The notes beneath the pieces were generated by a model that was not told where the DNA came from, searched no databases, and was given only the letters and a program-made list of their open reading frames with translations. From Delphinus delphis (Eukaryota > Chordata > Mammalia > Artiodactyla > Delphinidae), in the NCBI RefSeq assembly GCF_949987515.2, contig NC_082689.1, forward strand, positions 8,113,501 through 8,177,500: DNA of 64,000 bases, given 5' to 3'. Below, piece after piece: positions 34,110 to 46,379 of the stretch. How positions within the stretch are numbered: position 1 is the first letter of the stretch; each line of letters starts with the position of its first letter. A program made the position numbers and the translations under genes.

Positions 34110-35999
34110 TACACCAACTATACCCACTATACCCACTATACCCACTACACCAACTATACCCACTATACCCACTATACCCACTACACCCACTACACCCACT
34201 ACACCCACTATACCCACTATACCCACTATACCCACTATACCCACTACACCCACTATACCCACTATACCCACTACACCAACTATACCCACTATACCCACTA
34301 TACCCACTATACCCACTATACCTACTATACCCACTATACCCACTACACCAACTATACCCACTATACCCACTATACCCACTATACCCACTACACCAACTAT
34401 ACCCACTATACCCACTACACCAACTATACCCACTACACCCACTATACCCACTATACCCACTATACCCACTATAACCACTACACCAACTATACCCACTATA
34501 CCCACTATACCCACTATACCCACTACACCCACTATACCCACTATACCCACTACACCCACTATACCCACTATACCCACTACACCCACTATACCCACTATAC
34601 CCACTATACCCACTACACCAACTATACCCACTATACCCACTATACCCACTATACCCACTATACCCACTACACCAACTATACCCACTATGCCCACTATACC
34701 CACTATACCCACTATACCCACTACACCCACTATACCCACTATACCCACTATACCCACTACACCCACTATACCCACTATACCCACTATACCCACTATACCC
34801 ACTACACCAACTATACCCACTATACCCACTATACCCACTATACCCACTACACCAACTATACCCACTATACCCACTATACCCACTATACCCACTATACCCA
34901 CTACACCAACTATACCCACTATAACCACTACACCAACTATACCCACTATACCCACTATACCCACTATACCCACTACACCCACTACACCCACTATACCCAC
35001 TATACCCACTATACCCACTACACCCACTATACCCACTATACCCACTACACCAACTATACCCACTATACCCACTATACCCACTATACCCACTACACCAACT
35101 ATACCCACTATACCCACTATACCCACTACACCAACTATACCCACTATGCCCACTATACCCACTATACCCACTACACCAACTATACCCACTATACCCACTA
35201 TACCCACTATACCCACTACACCAACTATACCCACTATACCCACTATACCCACTATACCCACTACACCAACTATACCCACTATACCCACTACACCAACTAT
35301 ACCCACTATACCCACTATACCCACTATACCCACTATACCCACTACATCAACTATACCCACTATACCCACTATACCCACTATACCCACTATACCCACTACA
35401 CCAACTATACCCACTATACCCACTATACCCACTATACCCACTACACCAACTATACCCACTATACCCACTATACCCACTACACCAACGATACCCACTATAC
35501 CCACTATACCCACTATACCCACTATACCCACTACACCAACTATACCCACTATACCCACTATACCCACTATACCCACTATACCCACTACACCAACTATACC
35601 CACTATACCCACTATACCCACTATACCCACTATACCCACTACACCAACTATACCCACTATACCCACTATACCCACTACACCCACTATACCCACTATACCC
35701 ACTATACCCACTACACCCACTACACCCACTATACCCACTATACCCACTATACCCACTACACCCACTACACCCACTATACCCACTATACCCACTATACCCA
35801 CTACACCCACTATACCCACTATACCCACTACACCAACTATACCCACTATACCCACTATACCCACTATACCCACTACACCAACTATACCCACTATACCCAC
35901 TATACCCACTATACCCACTACACCAACTATACCCACTATGCCCACTATACCCACTATGCCCACTATGCCCACTATACCCACTATACCCACTACACCAAC
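34110..35999. repeat. Higher-order block of the minisatellite, copy 1
   Basis: A 1,890-bp (210-unit) segment. Every rare marker in it reappears exactly 1,890 bp to the right: CCTACT at 34,321, ATAACC at 34,471 and 34,921, ACTATG at 34,688, ACATCA at 35,344, the ACG variant at 35,487 and ATG at 35,940. The left edge is approximate (between about 34,090 and 34,130). Confidence 0.85.
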
Positions 36000-37889
36000 T
36001 ATACCCACTATACCCACTATACCCACTATACCCACTACACCAACTATACCCACTATACCCACTATACCCACTACACCCACTACACCCACTACACCCACTA
36101 TACCCACTATACCCACTATACCCACTATACCCACTACACCCACTATACCCACTATACCCACTACACCAACTATACCCACTATACCCACTATACCCACTAT
36201 ACCCACTATACCTACTATACCCACTATACCCACTACACCAACTATACCCACTATACCCACTATACCCACTATACCCACTACACCAACTATACCCACTATA
36301 CCCACTACACCAACTATACCCACTACACCCACTATACCCACTATACCCACTATACCCACTATAACCACTACACCAACTATACCCACTATACCCACTATAC
36401 CCACTATACCCACTACACCCACTATACCCACTATACCCACTACACCCACTATACCCACTATACCCACTACACCCACTATACCCACTATACCCACTATACC
36501 CACTACACCAACTATACCCACTATACCCACTATACCCACTATACCCACTATACCCACTACACCAACTATACCCACTATGCCCACTATACCCACTATACCC
36601 ACTATACCCACTACACCCACTATACCCACTATACCCACTATACCCACTACACCCACTATACCCACTATACCCACTATACCCACTATACCCACTACACCAA
36701 CTATACCCACTATACCCACTATACCCACTATACCCACTACACCAACTATACCCACTATACCCACTATACCCACTATACCCACTATACCCACTACACCAAC
36801 TATACCCACTATAACCACTACACCAACTATACCCACTATACCCACTATACCCACTATACCCACTACACCCACTACACCCACTATACCCACTATACCCACT
36901 ATACCCACTACACCCACTATACCCACTATACCCACTACACCAACTATACCCACTATACCCACTATACCCACTATACCCACTACACCAACTATACCCACTA
37001 TACCCACTATACCCACTACACCAACTATACCCACTATGCCCACTATACCCACTATACCCACTACACCAACTATACCCACTATACCCACTATACCCACTAT
37101 ACCCACTACACCAACTATACCCACTATACCCACTATACCCACTATACCCACTACACCAACTATACCCACTATACCCACTACACCAACTATACCCACTATA
37201 CCCACTATACCCACTATACCCACTATACCCACTACATCAACTATACCCACTATACCCACTATACCCACTATACCCACTATACCCACTACACCAACTATAC
37301 CCACTATACCCACTATACCCACTATACCCACTACACCAACTATACCCACTATACCCACTATACCCACTACACCAACGATACCCACTATACCCACTATACC
37401 CACTATACCCACTATACCCACTACACCAACTATACCCACTATACCCACTATACCCACTATACCCACTATACCCACTACACCAACTATACCCACTATACCC
37501 ACTATACCCACTATACCCACTATACCCACTACACCAACTATACCCACTATACCCACTATACCCACTACACCCACTATACCCACTATACCCACTATACCCA
37601 CTACACCCACTACACCCACTATACCCACTATACCCACTATACCCACTACACCCACTACACCCACTATACCCACTATACCCACTATACCCACTACACCCAC
37701 TATACCCACTATACCCACTACACCAACTATACCCACTATACCCACTATACCCACTATACCCACTACACCAACTATACCCACTATACCCACTATACCCACT
37801 ATACCCACTACACCAACTATACCCACTATGCCCACTATACCCACTATGCCCACTATGCCCACTATACCCACTATACCCACTACACCAAC
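36000..37889. repeat. Higher-order block of the minisatellite, copy 2
   Basis: Tandem copy of the preceding 1,890 bp. I found no difference between the two in the lines I compared. Homology ends at about 37,960, where the array continues with an older rearranged arrangement. Confidence 0.85.
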
Positions 37890-37959
37890 TATACCCACTA
37901 TACCCACTATACCCACTATACCCACTACACCAACTATACCCACTATACCCACTATACCC

Positions 37960-40176
37960 ACTATACCCACTACACCAACTATACCCACTATACCCACTAC
38001 ACCAACTATACCCACTATACCCACTATACCCACTATACCCACTATACCCACTACATCAACTATACCCACTATACCCACTATACCCACTACACCAACTATA
38101 CCCACTATACCCACTATACCCACTATACCCACTACACCAACTATACCCACTATACCCACTATACCCACTACACCAACGATACCCACTATACCCACTATAC
38201 CCACTATACCCACTACACCCACTATACCCACTATACCCACTATACCCACTATACCCACTACACCAACTATACCCACTATACCCACTATACCCACTATACC
38301 CACTATACCCACTACACCAACTATACCCACTATACCCACTATACCCACTACACCCACTATACCCACTATACCCACTATACCCACTACACCCACTACACCC
38401 ACTATACCCACTATACCCACTATACCCACTACACCAACTATACCCACTATACCCACTATATCCACTATACCCACTACACCAACTATACCCACTATACCCA
38501 CTATACCCACTACACCAACTATACCCACTATACCCACTATACCCACTATACCCACTACACCCACTATACCCACTATACCCACTACACCCACTATACCCAC
38601 TGTACCCACTATACCCACTATACCCACTACACCCACTACACCCACTATACCCACTATACCCACTACACCAACTATACCCACTATACCCACTATACCCACT
38701 ATACCCACTATACCCACTATACCCACTACACCAACTATACCCACTATACCCACTATACCCACTATACCCACTACACCAACTATACCCACTATACCCACTA
38801 CACCAACTATACCCACTACACCCACTATACCCACTATACCCACTATACCCACTATAACCACTACACCAACTATACCCACTATACCCACTATACCCACTAT
38901 ACCCACTACACCCACTATACCCACTATACCCACTACACCCACTATACCCACTATACCCACTACACCCACTATACCCACTATACCCACTATACCCACTACA
39001 CCAACTATACCCACTATACCCACTATACCCACTATACCCACTATACCCACTACACCAACTATACCCACTATGCCCACTATACCCACTATACCCACTATAC
39101 CCACTACACCCACTATACCCACTATACCCACTATACCCACTACACCCACTATACCCACTATACCCACTATACCCACTATACCCACTATACCCACTACACC
39201 AACTATACCCACTATACCCACTACACCAACTATACCCACTATACCCACTATACCCACTATACCCACTATACCCACTATACCCACTACACCCACTATACCC
39301 ACTATAACCACTACACCAACTATACCCACTATACCCACTATACCCACTATACCCACTACACCCACTACACCCACTATACCCACTACACCCACTACACCCA
39401 CTATACCCACTATACCCACTATACCCACTACACCAACTATACCCACTATACCCACTATACCCACTACACCAACTATACCCACTATACCCACTATACCCAC
39501 TACACCAACTATACCCACTATGCCCACTATACCCACTATACCCACTACACCAACTATACCCACTATACCCACTATACCCACTATACCCACTACACCAACT
39601 ATACCCACTATACCCACTATACCCACTATACCCACTACACCAACTATACCCACTATACCCACTACACCAACTATACCCACTATACCCACTATACCCACTA
39701 TACCCACTATACCCACTACATCAACTATACCCACTCTACCCACTATACCCACTATACCCACTATACCCACTACACCAACTATACCCACTATACCCACTAT
39801 ACCCACTATACCCACTACACCAACTATACCCACTATACCCACTATACCCACTACACCAACGATACCCACTATACCCACTATACCCACTATACCCACTATA
39901 CCCACTACACCAACTATACCCACTATACCCACTATACCCACTATACCCACTACACCAACTATACCCACTATACCCACTATACCCACTATACCCACTATAC
40001 CCACTACACCAACTATACCCACTATACCCACTATACCCACTATACCCACTACACCAACTATACCCACTATACCCACTATACCCACTACACCAACTATACC
40101 CACTATACCCACTATACCCACTACACCCACCACACCCACTATACCCACTATACCCACTATACCCACTATACCCACT
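37960..40176. repeat. Rearranged partial higher-order copies
   Basis: From about 37,960 to 38,630 markers match the right part of copy 2 at offsets of 819 then 801 bp. From about 38,640 on they match copy 2 at an offset of 2,493 bp and later 2,484 bp. Several variants (ATATCC at 38,459, ACTGTA at about 38,600, ACTCTA at about 39,734, ACCACA at about 40,128) are private here. This fits older unequal exchange or slippage. Confidence 0.7.
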
Positions 40177-40204
40177 CAAGAAAAGAGACGTTATAAAATT
40201 TACA

Positions 40205-40495
40205 ATTAGAAAAACTCAGAAGTGAGACGACAAACTTAGGACAAACTCAGAAATAAAGAATCAGAAGAAACCAAAGAGTGAATCAAACGATGCCTCATGA
40301 GAAATAGAATGTGAAAAGTAGAAAATATTTTAAATCCAAAAGAACACAGAAAGGGATTTAAGAGAAAATGATAAATATTGGAAATAGGCAGAGGAGTTCT
40401 GAAAATGAAATTCCTAGCAAGGGAACCAAACAAATACTAAAAACTAAAATTCTAGGAAACTTTCCTGAAATTAAAAAAAAAAAAAAAAAAGGAAA
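40205..40495 (+). mobile_element. L1/HAL1-like fragment, sense (left part)
   Basis: Ends in 'ctaaaattctaggaaacttt' and 'cctgaaattaaaaaaa', the sense text just upstream of the phrase found at 41,160. The intervening 650 bp is an insertion. It forms the right flank of the minisatellite. Confidence 0.6.
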
Positions 40496-41150
40496 AAGGA
40501 AAAAAACCCATTTGATACCTACATTGTACTAGTCAGGATCCGTTTAGGAGAGAGAAACCACGAAGGAATTTGAATACGGAAAGTTTCACATGAAGAATTA
40601 CTAACTATAACAGCAGACTGGAATAACGGGGGAATGGCTAGTAAGGAGTAAAAGGAACTCTAAAGAATACAAAATAGCAGATAAAGGCAGAAGCCTCTAC
40701 ACCTAGGTCTGAGACAGAGGAACCAAGAAGAGGTCCCTCATCCCAGGGCTGAGACTAAGACCTTGGGAGAGGACACAGCTGTGGCTCACTGAATGGTGAA
40801 GTCAGCTGAGGCTCTGAAGCCACCCAAGGGGATGCCAAGGGAAGCTCCCCAGGGGGAGGTGCTCTGTGCTGCTGATCACCAGGCACAGCTGGAGCTAAGA
40901 GCTGCATGCGCTGCATTAATCTGGTGCATGAGGCACGCTAGAGTGAAGAAGGGAAGCCCCTTCCTCCTCCATTGCTCCTAGAGCGCCCTCTACTGACAAA
41001 GTTTAACATTGGGCCAGCCCTCAAAAGGAAAAACAGGTACAGGGTCCACCTCCATGACTGCACAGAGTAAAGGATGGCTTTGGGAGCTGAGACACAATAG
41101 ATTAATAACCTGTACATATTAATGTACATATCATGTATTAAAAGAGTACG
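40496..41150. other. Unassigned insert between two L1 parts
   Basis: An A-rich start, then about 600 bp without a nameable family, splitting L1 text that is otherwise contiguous. It could be an LTR or another retroposon. It carries a CTCF-like motif at 40,983. Confidence 0.4.
40983..40995 (-). promoter_or_regulatory. CTCF-like motif
   Basis: The plus strand reads GCGCCCTCTACTG, i.e. CAGTAGAGGGCGC on the minus strand, close to the CTCF core. It lies 0.8 kb to the right of the minisatellite. Sequence match only. Confidence 0.4.
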
Positions 41151-41540
41151 TGATATACCAGAGAAAACTGACTCAGAATGAGCAACACCAAGACATATTT
41201 TAGTAAATATACTGGATATTAAAGGGGAAAAATCCTTTAAACATCGATGGGGAAAGGAACAAGTGACTTATGAGAGGACGAAATTAGATCATCATCAGAC
41301 TTTTCAACAACAATGCTTGGTACCAGAGGAAAATGGTGTGACCCATCCAAGAGGGCAAAAGTGTGAGCCAAAGAAAACTGACTTTATATCCAGGAAAACT
41401 ATCGAGTATAAAAGGTACAAACTGTTATCAGTGTACAAGAACTCAGGGAATATTGTTCCTATGAAATCTTCCTGAAGAATTTACCAGAAAACAAGCCTCA
41501 GACTGACAAAATTACTTGACACTTCAGCATAAGAACTGGT
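41151..41540 (+). mobile_element. L1/HAL1-like fragment, sense (right part)
   Basis: 'gagaaaactgactcagaatg', 'caagacatattttagtaaat', 'aaaaatcctttaaacatcga', 'gaacaagtgacttatgagag' and 'aagaactcagggaatattgt' follow the order of the L1 ORF1-to-spacer region. Dead, diverged copy. Confidence 0.75.
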
Positions 41541-41589
41541 GGAGGGCATTATATACATAATTACTTGGAGAACCAAAACTATATGAGGC

Positions 41590-41965
41590 TTAAAAGGAAG
41601 AGAATATAAATGTGGAATCTAAAAAAACAAAACAAATAGACAAAACAAAACAAAAACACACTGTTGGGCACAGAGAACAAACAGGTGGTTGCCAGAAGGG
41701 AGGCGGGTGGGGGGAAAAGAGACAACAGGGATTAAGTGGTACAAACCTCCAGTTAAACAATAAGTAAGTCACAGAGATGTCACATATAGCATAAGGAATA
41801 TGGTCAATAATATTGTAATAACTTTATGGGGAAAGATGGTTACTAGACTTACCATGGTGATCATTTCATAACGTACGCAAATGTCAAATCATTATGTAGT
41901 ACACCTGATCTAACATAATATTGTATATCAACTATATTTCAATAAAAAACAAAATAAAATGGAAG
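41590..41965 (+). mobile_element. L1 3' UTR fragment, sense
   Basis: 'acacactgttgggcacagag', 'ggtggttgccagaagggagg', 'tcatttcataacgtacgcaa' and 'tatatcaactatatttcaat' end in AATAAA-like A-rich sequence. The antisense counterpart lies at 889-1,320. Confidence 0.85.
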
Positions 41966-42036
41966 AGAATATGGTATAAGAGGGCTATAAGCTCGACTGA
42001 TGTAAATATAGAATAGCTATAAAAAAGGGGGTGAGG

Positions 42037-42248
42037 GGGCTTCCCTGGTGGCGCAGTGGTTGAGAGTCCGCTTGCCGATGCAGGGGACAGGGGTTCGTGC
42101 CCCAGTCCGGGAAGATCCCACATGCCGCGAAGCGGCTGGGCCCGTGAGCCATGGCCGCTAAGCCTGCACGTCTGGAGCCTGTGCTCCGCAACGGGAGAGG
42201 CCGCAACAGTGAGAGGCCCGTGTACAGCAAGAAAAAAAAAAAAAAAAA
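42037..42248 (+). mobile_element. CHR-type SINE, short form
   Basis: Starts 'gggcttccctggtggcgcag', has the 'ctgggcccgtgagccatggc' core and a poly(A) tail. The flanks AAAAGGGGGTGAG and AAAATGGGGGTGAG are a likely near-perfect target-site duplication. Confidence 0.94.
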
Positions 42249-43718
42249 TGGGGGTGAGAACTTTAAAACTATTTTCGCTTATCATTCTGGTGGTGGCAGC
42301 ATTAGTATTCCCTGTCGTGTGTGTAATGTTGCCTGAAACAAATGAATAATTGTGGGATATTTTAACTACCATCCCCTGTGTCCTAAAAATCAGGATTCTC
42401 AGTGTGGAAGAAAGGAGATGCAGCTGTAATTTTTTTAAAGATTAAATATAAAATCTATAGTCCTGAAATTTAATTGGAAATAACAGTATGACCTTACGAG
42501 GGATTTCATCCACCATTCTATCTATACCTATTAGCTCTGACCACTGAAACGACCTAGAAACCATGACCAAGCCAGTAGCAGTGAGCATCCCTGGAGTACA
42601 CATTGTGGTCAGGAAATGCCATTTCCCACTAAAAGTCAGGGCTGTGTGGAAAATGACTGACTACTGGTCTGAGGAGAAAGTGTACAGAAGGAGCCTGGAA
42701 CATCTTGACATAAAGGACAGCACACAAGCCATCACAGAAAGGTTATGTGTAGACTAGGGTAGTCTCAAAAGAACACAGGAGCCCACCCACAGATGCTCCC
42801 ACTGGTCAGAGACAGGCCAATTTGAGCTTTGAACATAGTAATAATTACAACAAACTACAACTCACCAAATTTAGTTAAATCCATGAGTTCACAATGATAT
42901 TGAAAAACTGAACTGGTCACCTCCAGAGGATAATAAGGAGCCAGTCTATTATTTTGCAAACTGGCAAACATAGCGAAAGAGGAAAGCATTTATCCTGCCT
43001 CTCCTATGTGAGCTATACCATGGGGTAACCTCATGATAGGTGAAAGAAAGCATCTGTTTATAAAGAATTCCAGCAAGTAAATGAAAAAGAAATGATGGAA
43101 TTAGAATATCATGATCATTTTGTAGCAGTGGCAGCTGTGGTTCTTTTCATTACCTTATGTAAAACACGGGAACAGTCTCATCAATGTTGCCATCATCTGT
43201 TTAACTCAGTATATTTCCTCAAAGCCTGTTTACTCATAAATTGTGTGGAGTGACAAAATTAATAGGCAATAAAATGTGAATCACAGCACAGTGAAAACAA
43301 TGTATGTCACCCTTTTGGACCCCCAGGGAAGTAATGGATCTAGGGGCTGAACCTCCAAGGCTAAGAACACCCAGAAAAAGAGGCAGTTGATGAAGGAACA
43401 CATCACACTAGAGTCTCGTCAAAAGGATAGAAGCTGGGTCTGGTCGAGCCTCTAGATCCAGCTGACAATGGGCAGCAAACACAGCAGGCAGCAGAGCACG
43501 CTGAGAGGCCCCATGAGTGGGCAGCCAGCAAAATCCAGACTGTGGGAAGCACTGCAGTCAAATGGCCTGGATTCCTCAACCAATAAAATGAAAGGAAAAG
43601 AAAGGGATGAAGGAAGAACCTGTGGATTAAAAGAGGTAAAATATGTGGGGTTTTTTTAAGGGGGCAAGACTGAACCATAGTCTAGGGATGCACACTTGGA
43701 TGAGGAAACTGTAAAGAA
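42249..43718. other. Unassigned intergenic DNA
   Basis: About 1.5 kb. It looks like a single long, old repeat or relic, but I cannot name it. No intact coding sequence is evident. Confidence 0.35.
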
Positions 43719-43719
43719 A

Positions 43720-43965
43720 CAAAAGGAAGTGACTGCAGTAAAAGCCAGGTAGTGGTTACTCTGCAGTGGCAGAGAGGGGCTGGGACTGGGACAGGGAATG
43801 TGGAGGAGCTGCTGGGGGCGGGGGGGCTGCAACGTTCTACCTCTCGGATTACAAGAGCATTTGCGGTGTTTGCCTTATTATACTTCATTAAGCTCTACGT
43901 TTGTCTTGTAGAGTTTTCTGTATCTATTTCATTTCACAATAAAAAGATTTTTAAAACAAGGAGTG
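43720..43965 (+). mobile_element. L1 3' UTR fragment, sense
   Basis: 'gccaggtagtggttactctg', 'gggactgggacagggaatgt' and 'atttcatttcacaataaaaa' follow the L1 3' order, ending in the polyadenylation signal region. Confidence 0.6.
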
Positions 43966-45146
43966 TTTAAGAATTGATGCGTATCTATTAAAATACATCG
44001 CATACCACAATGGTATGAACAGCATGCTTGGAGAAATGCTGACCTTTTCCATAAACCTGAGTATCTTGGGGTGCTAGAAGCCACCTGCCCCAGGACAGCC
44101 TCTCTCTGAAGACCTCTGTGCCCACTTGGAATGGATGGACTTCATGGCGGTGAGTAGGGAGGAGTACAGCAGGAAACTGTTGTCCGTACTGGACAGCAGA
44201 AGGGTACAAGGGGCAGCCAGTGGGCATGGTGTGACAGGGTCGGGGGGGTCCTATCGAAATATATCCCCAGCCCTACCGAACATATGCAGCTGAAACCCAG
44301 GATCCTGCTTCAACCATAGCATCTCCTCTGCCGCCCACTGGGCCCCTGCAGACCTACACCAGGCCAGTGGGAGTGACTAAAGATGCCATAACCAGGTTAA
44401 CATCCTGAGGCGTGTGGAGATCTGCAGCAGAACGGTGTTTTAGAGACATAAACTGCTACTGTGGCAGAGACCTCCTATCCAGCAATCACTCCCCCTGATG
44501 CAAAAACTGCACACCCATCCCAGTAGTCATGTCTCTACTATATGGTCCTGTCCTCCTGGTCACAGCTGATTTGACCAGGGAGGGACTCAAGACTCCATGC
44601 CAAAGATGGAAGACGTCTGTGGTTTACTGTCCAGAATCTATTTCCCCTCTCTCTGGTAACATCACCTCAAATTCCTTTTCAGACACTTCCCCTGTCCCAT
44701 GTGGTCAGGGTGGACACTTCCCATCTGAGATTAGATTAAACCAATAAATTATCCCAATCACGAAGTGTTCATGGAGGGGTTAGGAGTCCAGGCATGAGCC
44801 AACCAATGTATCTTATTCTCTTGGCCCTGCGATTGGTTGAGACATGGGCACTTGACCCAGGCTGGTCTAATCAGAATGAATCTTACAACTTCTATAGGGA
44901 ATGATGAGATCGCCCCACTCCCTCTCTTATTCTGGGGTGAGGATGAAAGGTCTGGAATCGCCCCTGCCACTGTTGGGATCTTGAGGGAGGGTGCCTGAGA
45001 AAAAAGCCAGAACTCAGAGGTGCGCAGAGCAGTGGCCGGTACAGAGCAAAGGAGTGAGCTCTCTGATGACATCCTGAACCGCTGGCATCCGTTCAGTCAT
45101 TCCTCTGGATTTTATTACATGAACCAATATTCCTCCCCTTCTTTTT
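43966..45146. other. Unassigned intergenic DNA
   Basis: About 1.2 kb, with no gene or repeat I can name. Confidence 0.35.
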
Positions 45147-45357
45147 CTTTCTTTTTTTTTTTATTTGCGGTACACGGGCCTCTCACTGTTGTGGCCTCTT
45201 CCATTGTGGAGCACAGGCTCCGGACGCGCAGGCCCAGCGGCCATGGCTCAAGGGCCTAGCCGCTCCACGGCATGTGGGATCTTCCCGGACCGGGGCACGA
45301 ACCCGTGTCCCCTGCATTGGCAGGCGGACTCTCAACCACTGCGCCACCAGGGAAGAC
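45147..45357 (-). mobile_element. CHR-type SINE, short form, antisense
   Basis: A T-run followed by 'gcggtacacgggcctctcac', ending 'gcgccaccagggaag'. The following bases are ACC then a further T-run, so the right edge lacks the usual final CCC. Confidence 0.93.
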
Positions 45358-45594
45358 CTCTTTTTTTTTTTTAAATTGAGCCGGTTTGCATGAGGTTTTC
45401 TGCACCTTGTAATTGGATGTTAGGAATGTTGAGGCTTCAAGTAACAGAAAACTCTACTAATGATGACTTAAGCAAACGTGGGTACACCTTTGGCACAGAA
45501 CACAAAGTCCAAAAGATGGTGATCCAGAGCCGCTCGTATAGCTCAACAATGTCATGCGTGCACGCACACGCATGAGCACGTGGAATCCGAACAA

Positions 45595-45755
45595 GGCCTG
45601 AATTATATCAAAGTCAATTTCCTGGTTAAAGTTATGTGAAATGTTATAATTGGGGGCAAGTGGGTGAAAGGTACACAGAGCCTCTCTACTATTTTTGAGA
45701 CTACTTCTGAATCTACAATTATTTCAAAATTAAATGTTTTTTAAAATAAGATATG
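45595..45755 (+). mobile_element. L1 3' end fragment
   Basis: 'tttcctggttaaagttatgt', 'gtgggtgaaaggtacacaga' and 'tctacaattatttcaaaatt' fit the last ~150 bp of an L1, ending in an A-rich tail. Confidence 0.7.
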
Positions 45756-46375
45756 TAAGTGCATAGACAGTTCTGCGAATGATTTCAGGGGCTTCGCATC
45801 TCTCTGAGGCTCACCTAGCTTCCTACAGTGAAAGGCTGGGGCAGCATTCACTGGCTCTCTCCTCTCTAAAACCTCACATTCCTGCATTACCACCCAGGCC
45901 CTGCCTATTAAGTTGCTTCAATTTCCCAATGAGACAGAGAACAAGACAGCTCAAAGAGAGAGGTTGGCACATGTGAAATTTATTCAGGTACCTTTCTGGC
46001 GGGTGGGGCGCACATCTGTATGCACACACACATCCCATACTCTGGCAACAACCTGGGTCTACCATCAGACAGAATTCATTTACCACTCTGGGACCTACAG
46101 TTTTATCCCTTCAAAGTCATCTTCTTGTCCCAAGCCCACCTACAGACTTTCAGACAAATAACTCAATTTGGAGAGGAAATTAACCACATTACCTGTTCTA
46201 AGTTCCCCTAGTCCATTGATGCCAAGGCCCCAGGGCCCAGGCTGTGTCTTTGTCCAAAATATACTGTTCAGGTTCAGGCTCCAGCACTAGCCCCTTGGCA
46301 CCCTGATGCACTGCTGCCCTCTGCTGGTTGTTTCTAGGTAGTACTTAAAAATTCATATAAAAAAAGCAACGACCC
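45756..46375. other. Unassigned intergenic DNA
   Basis: No recognised gene. A CTCF-like motif lies at 46,315. Confidence 0.35.
46315..46327 (-). promoter_or_regulatory. CTCF-like motif
   Basis: The plus strand reads TGCCCTCTGCTGG, i.e. CCAGCAGAGGGCA on the minus strand, matching the CTCF core. Sequence match only. Confidence 0.45.
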
Positions 46376-46379
46376 CAGT

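Larger units (their letters stand above)
33613..40176. repeat. 9-bp minisatellite, about 729 units (6.56 kb)
   Basis: Units are ACTATACCC, ACTACACCA and ACTACACCC. The ACTACACCA form is almost always followed by one to six ACTATACCC, giving a second-level pattern. The length is 729 units plus 3 bp, so there is no net frame change across 6.56 kb. Rare unit variants (ACTATGCCC, ACTATAACC, ACGATACCC, ACTACATCA, CCTACTATA, ACTGTACCC, ACTCTACCC) act as markers. On the plus strand G is almost absent. The minus strand carries GGG every 9 bp. The frames translate as (Thr-Ile/Thr-Pro)n, (Gly-Ile/Val-Val)n and (Gly-Tyr-Ser)n. Confidence 0.98.

Noticed and set aside
33474..40175. A 2,233-residue Gly/Ile/Val protein on the minus strand
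   Set aside because: Same array, opposite strand. The C-terminal tail is A-rich flank. A real protein would not be expected on both strands at once.
33613..40176. Interstitial telomere repeat
   Set aside because: The G strand GGGTATAGT shares GGGT with TTAGGG but has a 9-bp period and no TTAGGG units.
33613..40176. CRISPR-like or other prokaryotic array
   Set aside because: There are no spacers, and the surroundings are mammalian retroposons.
39736..40179. A Gly-Tyr-Ser repeat protein (silk- or prion-like)
   Set aside because: A third phase of the same array, stopped only where an ACTACATCA variant creates TGA.
33604..40209. A 2,201-residue Thr/Pro-rich protein on the plus strand
   Set aside because: It is the 9-bp array read in one of several open phases. 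The codons outside the repeat are only MSE at the start and ten residues at the end, with no splice, promoter or conserved domain.
42563..42757. A 64-codon frame that might be a pseudogene fragment
   Set aside because: No family recognised and no flanking splice or poly(A) evidence. Left as unassigned.
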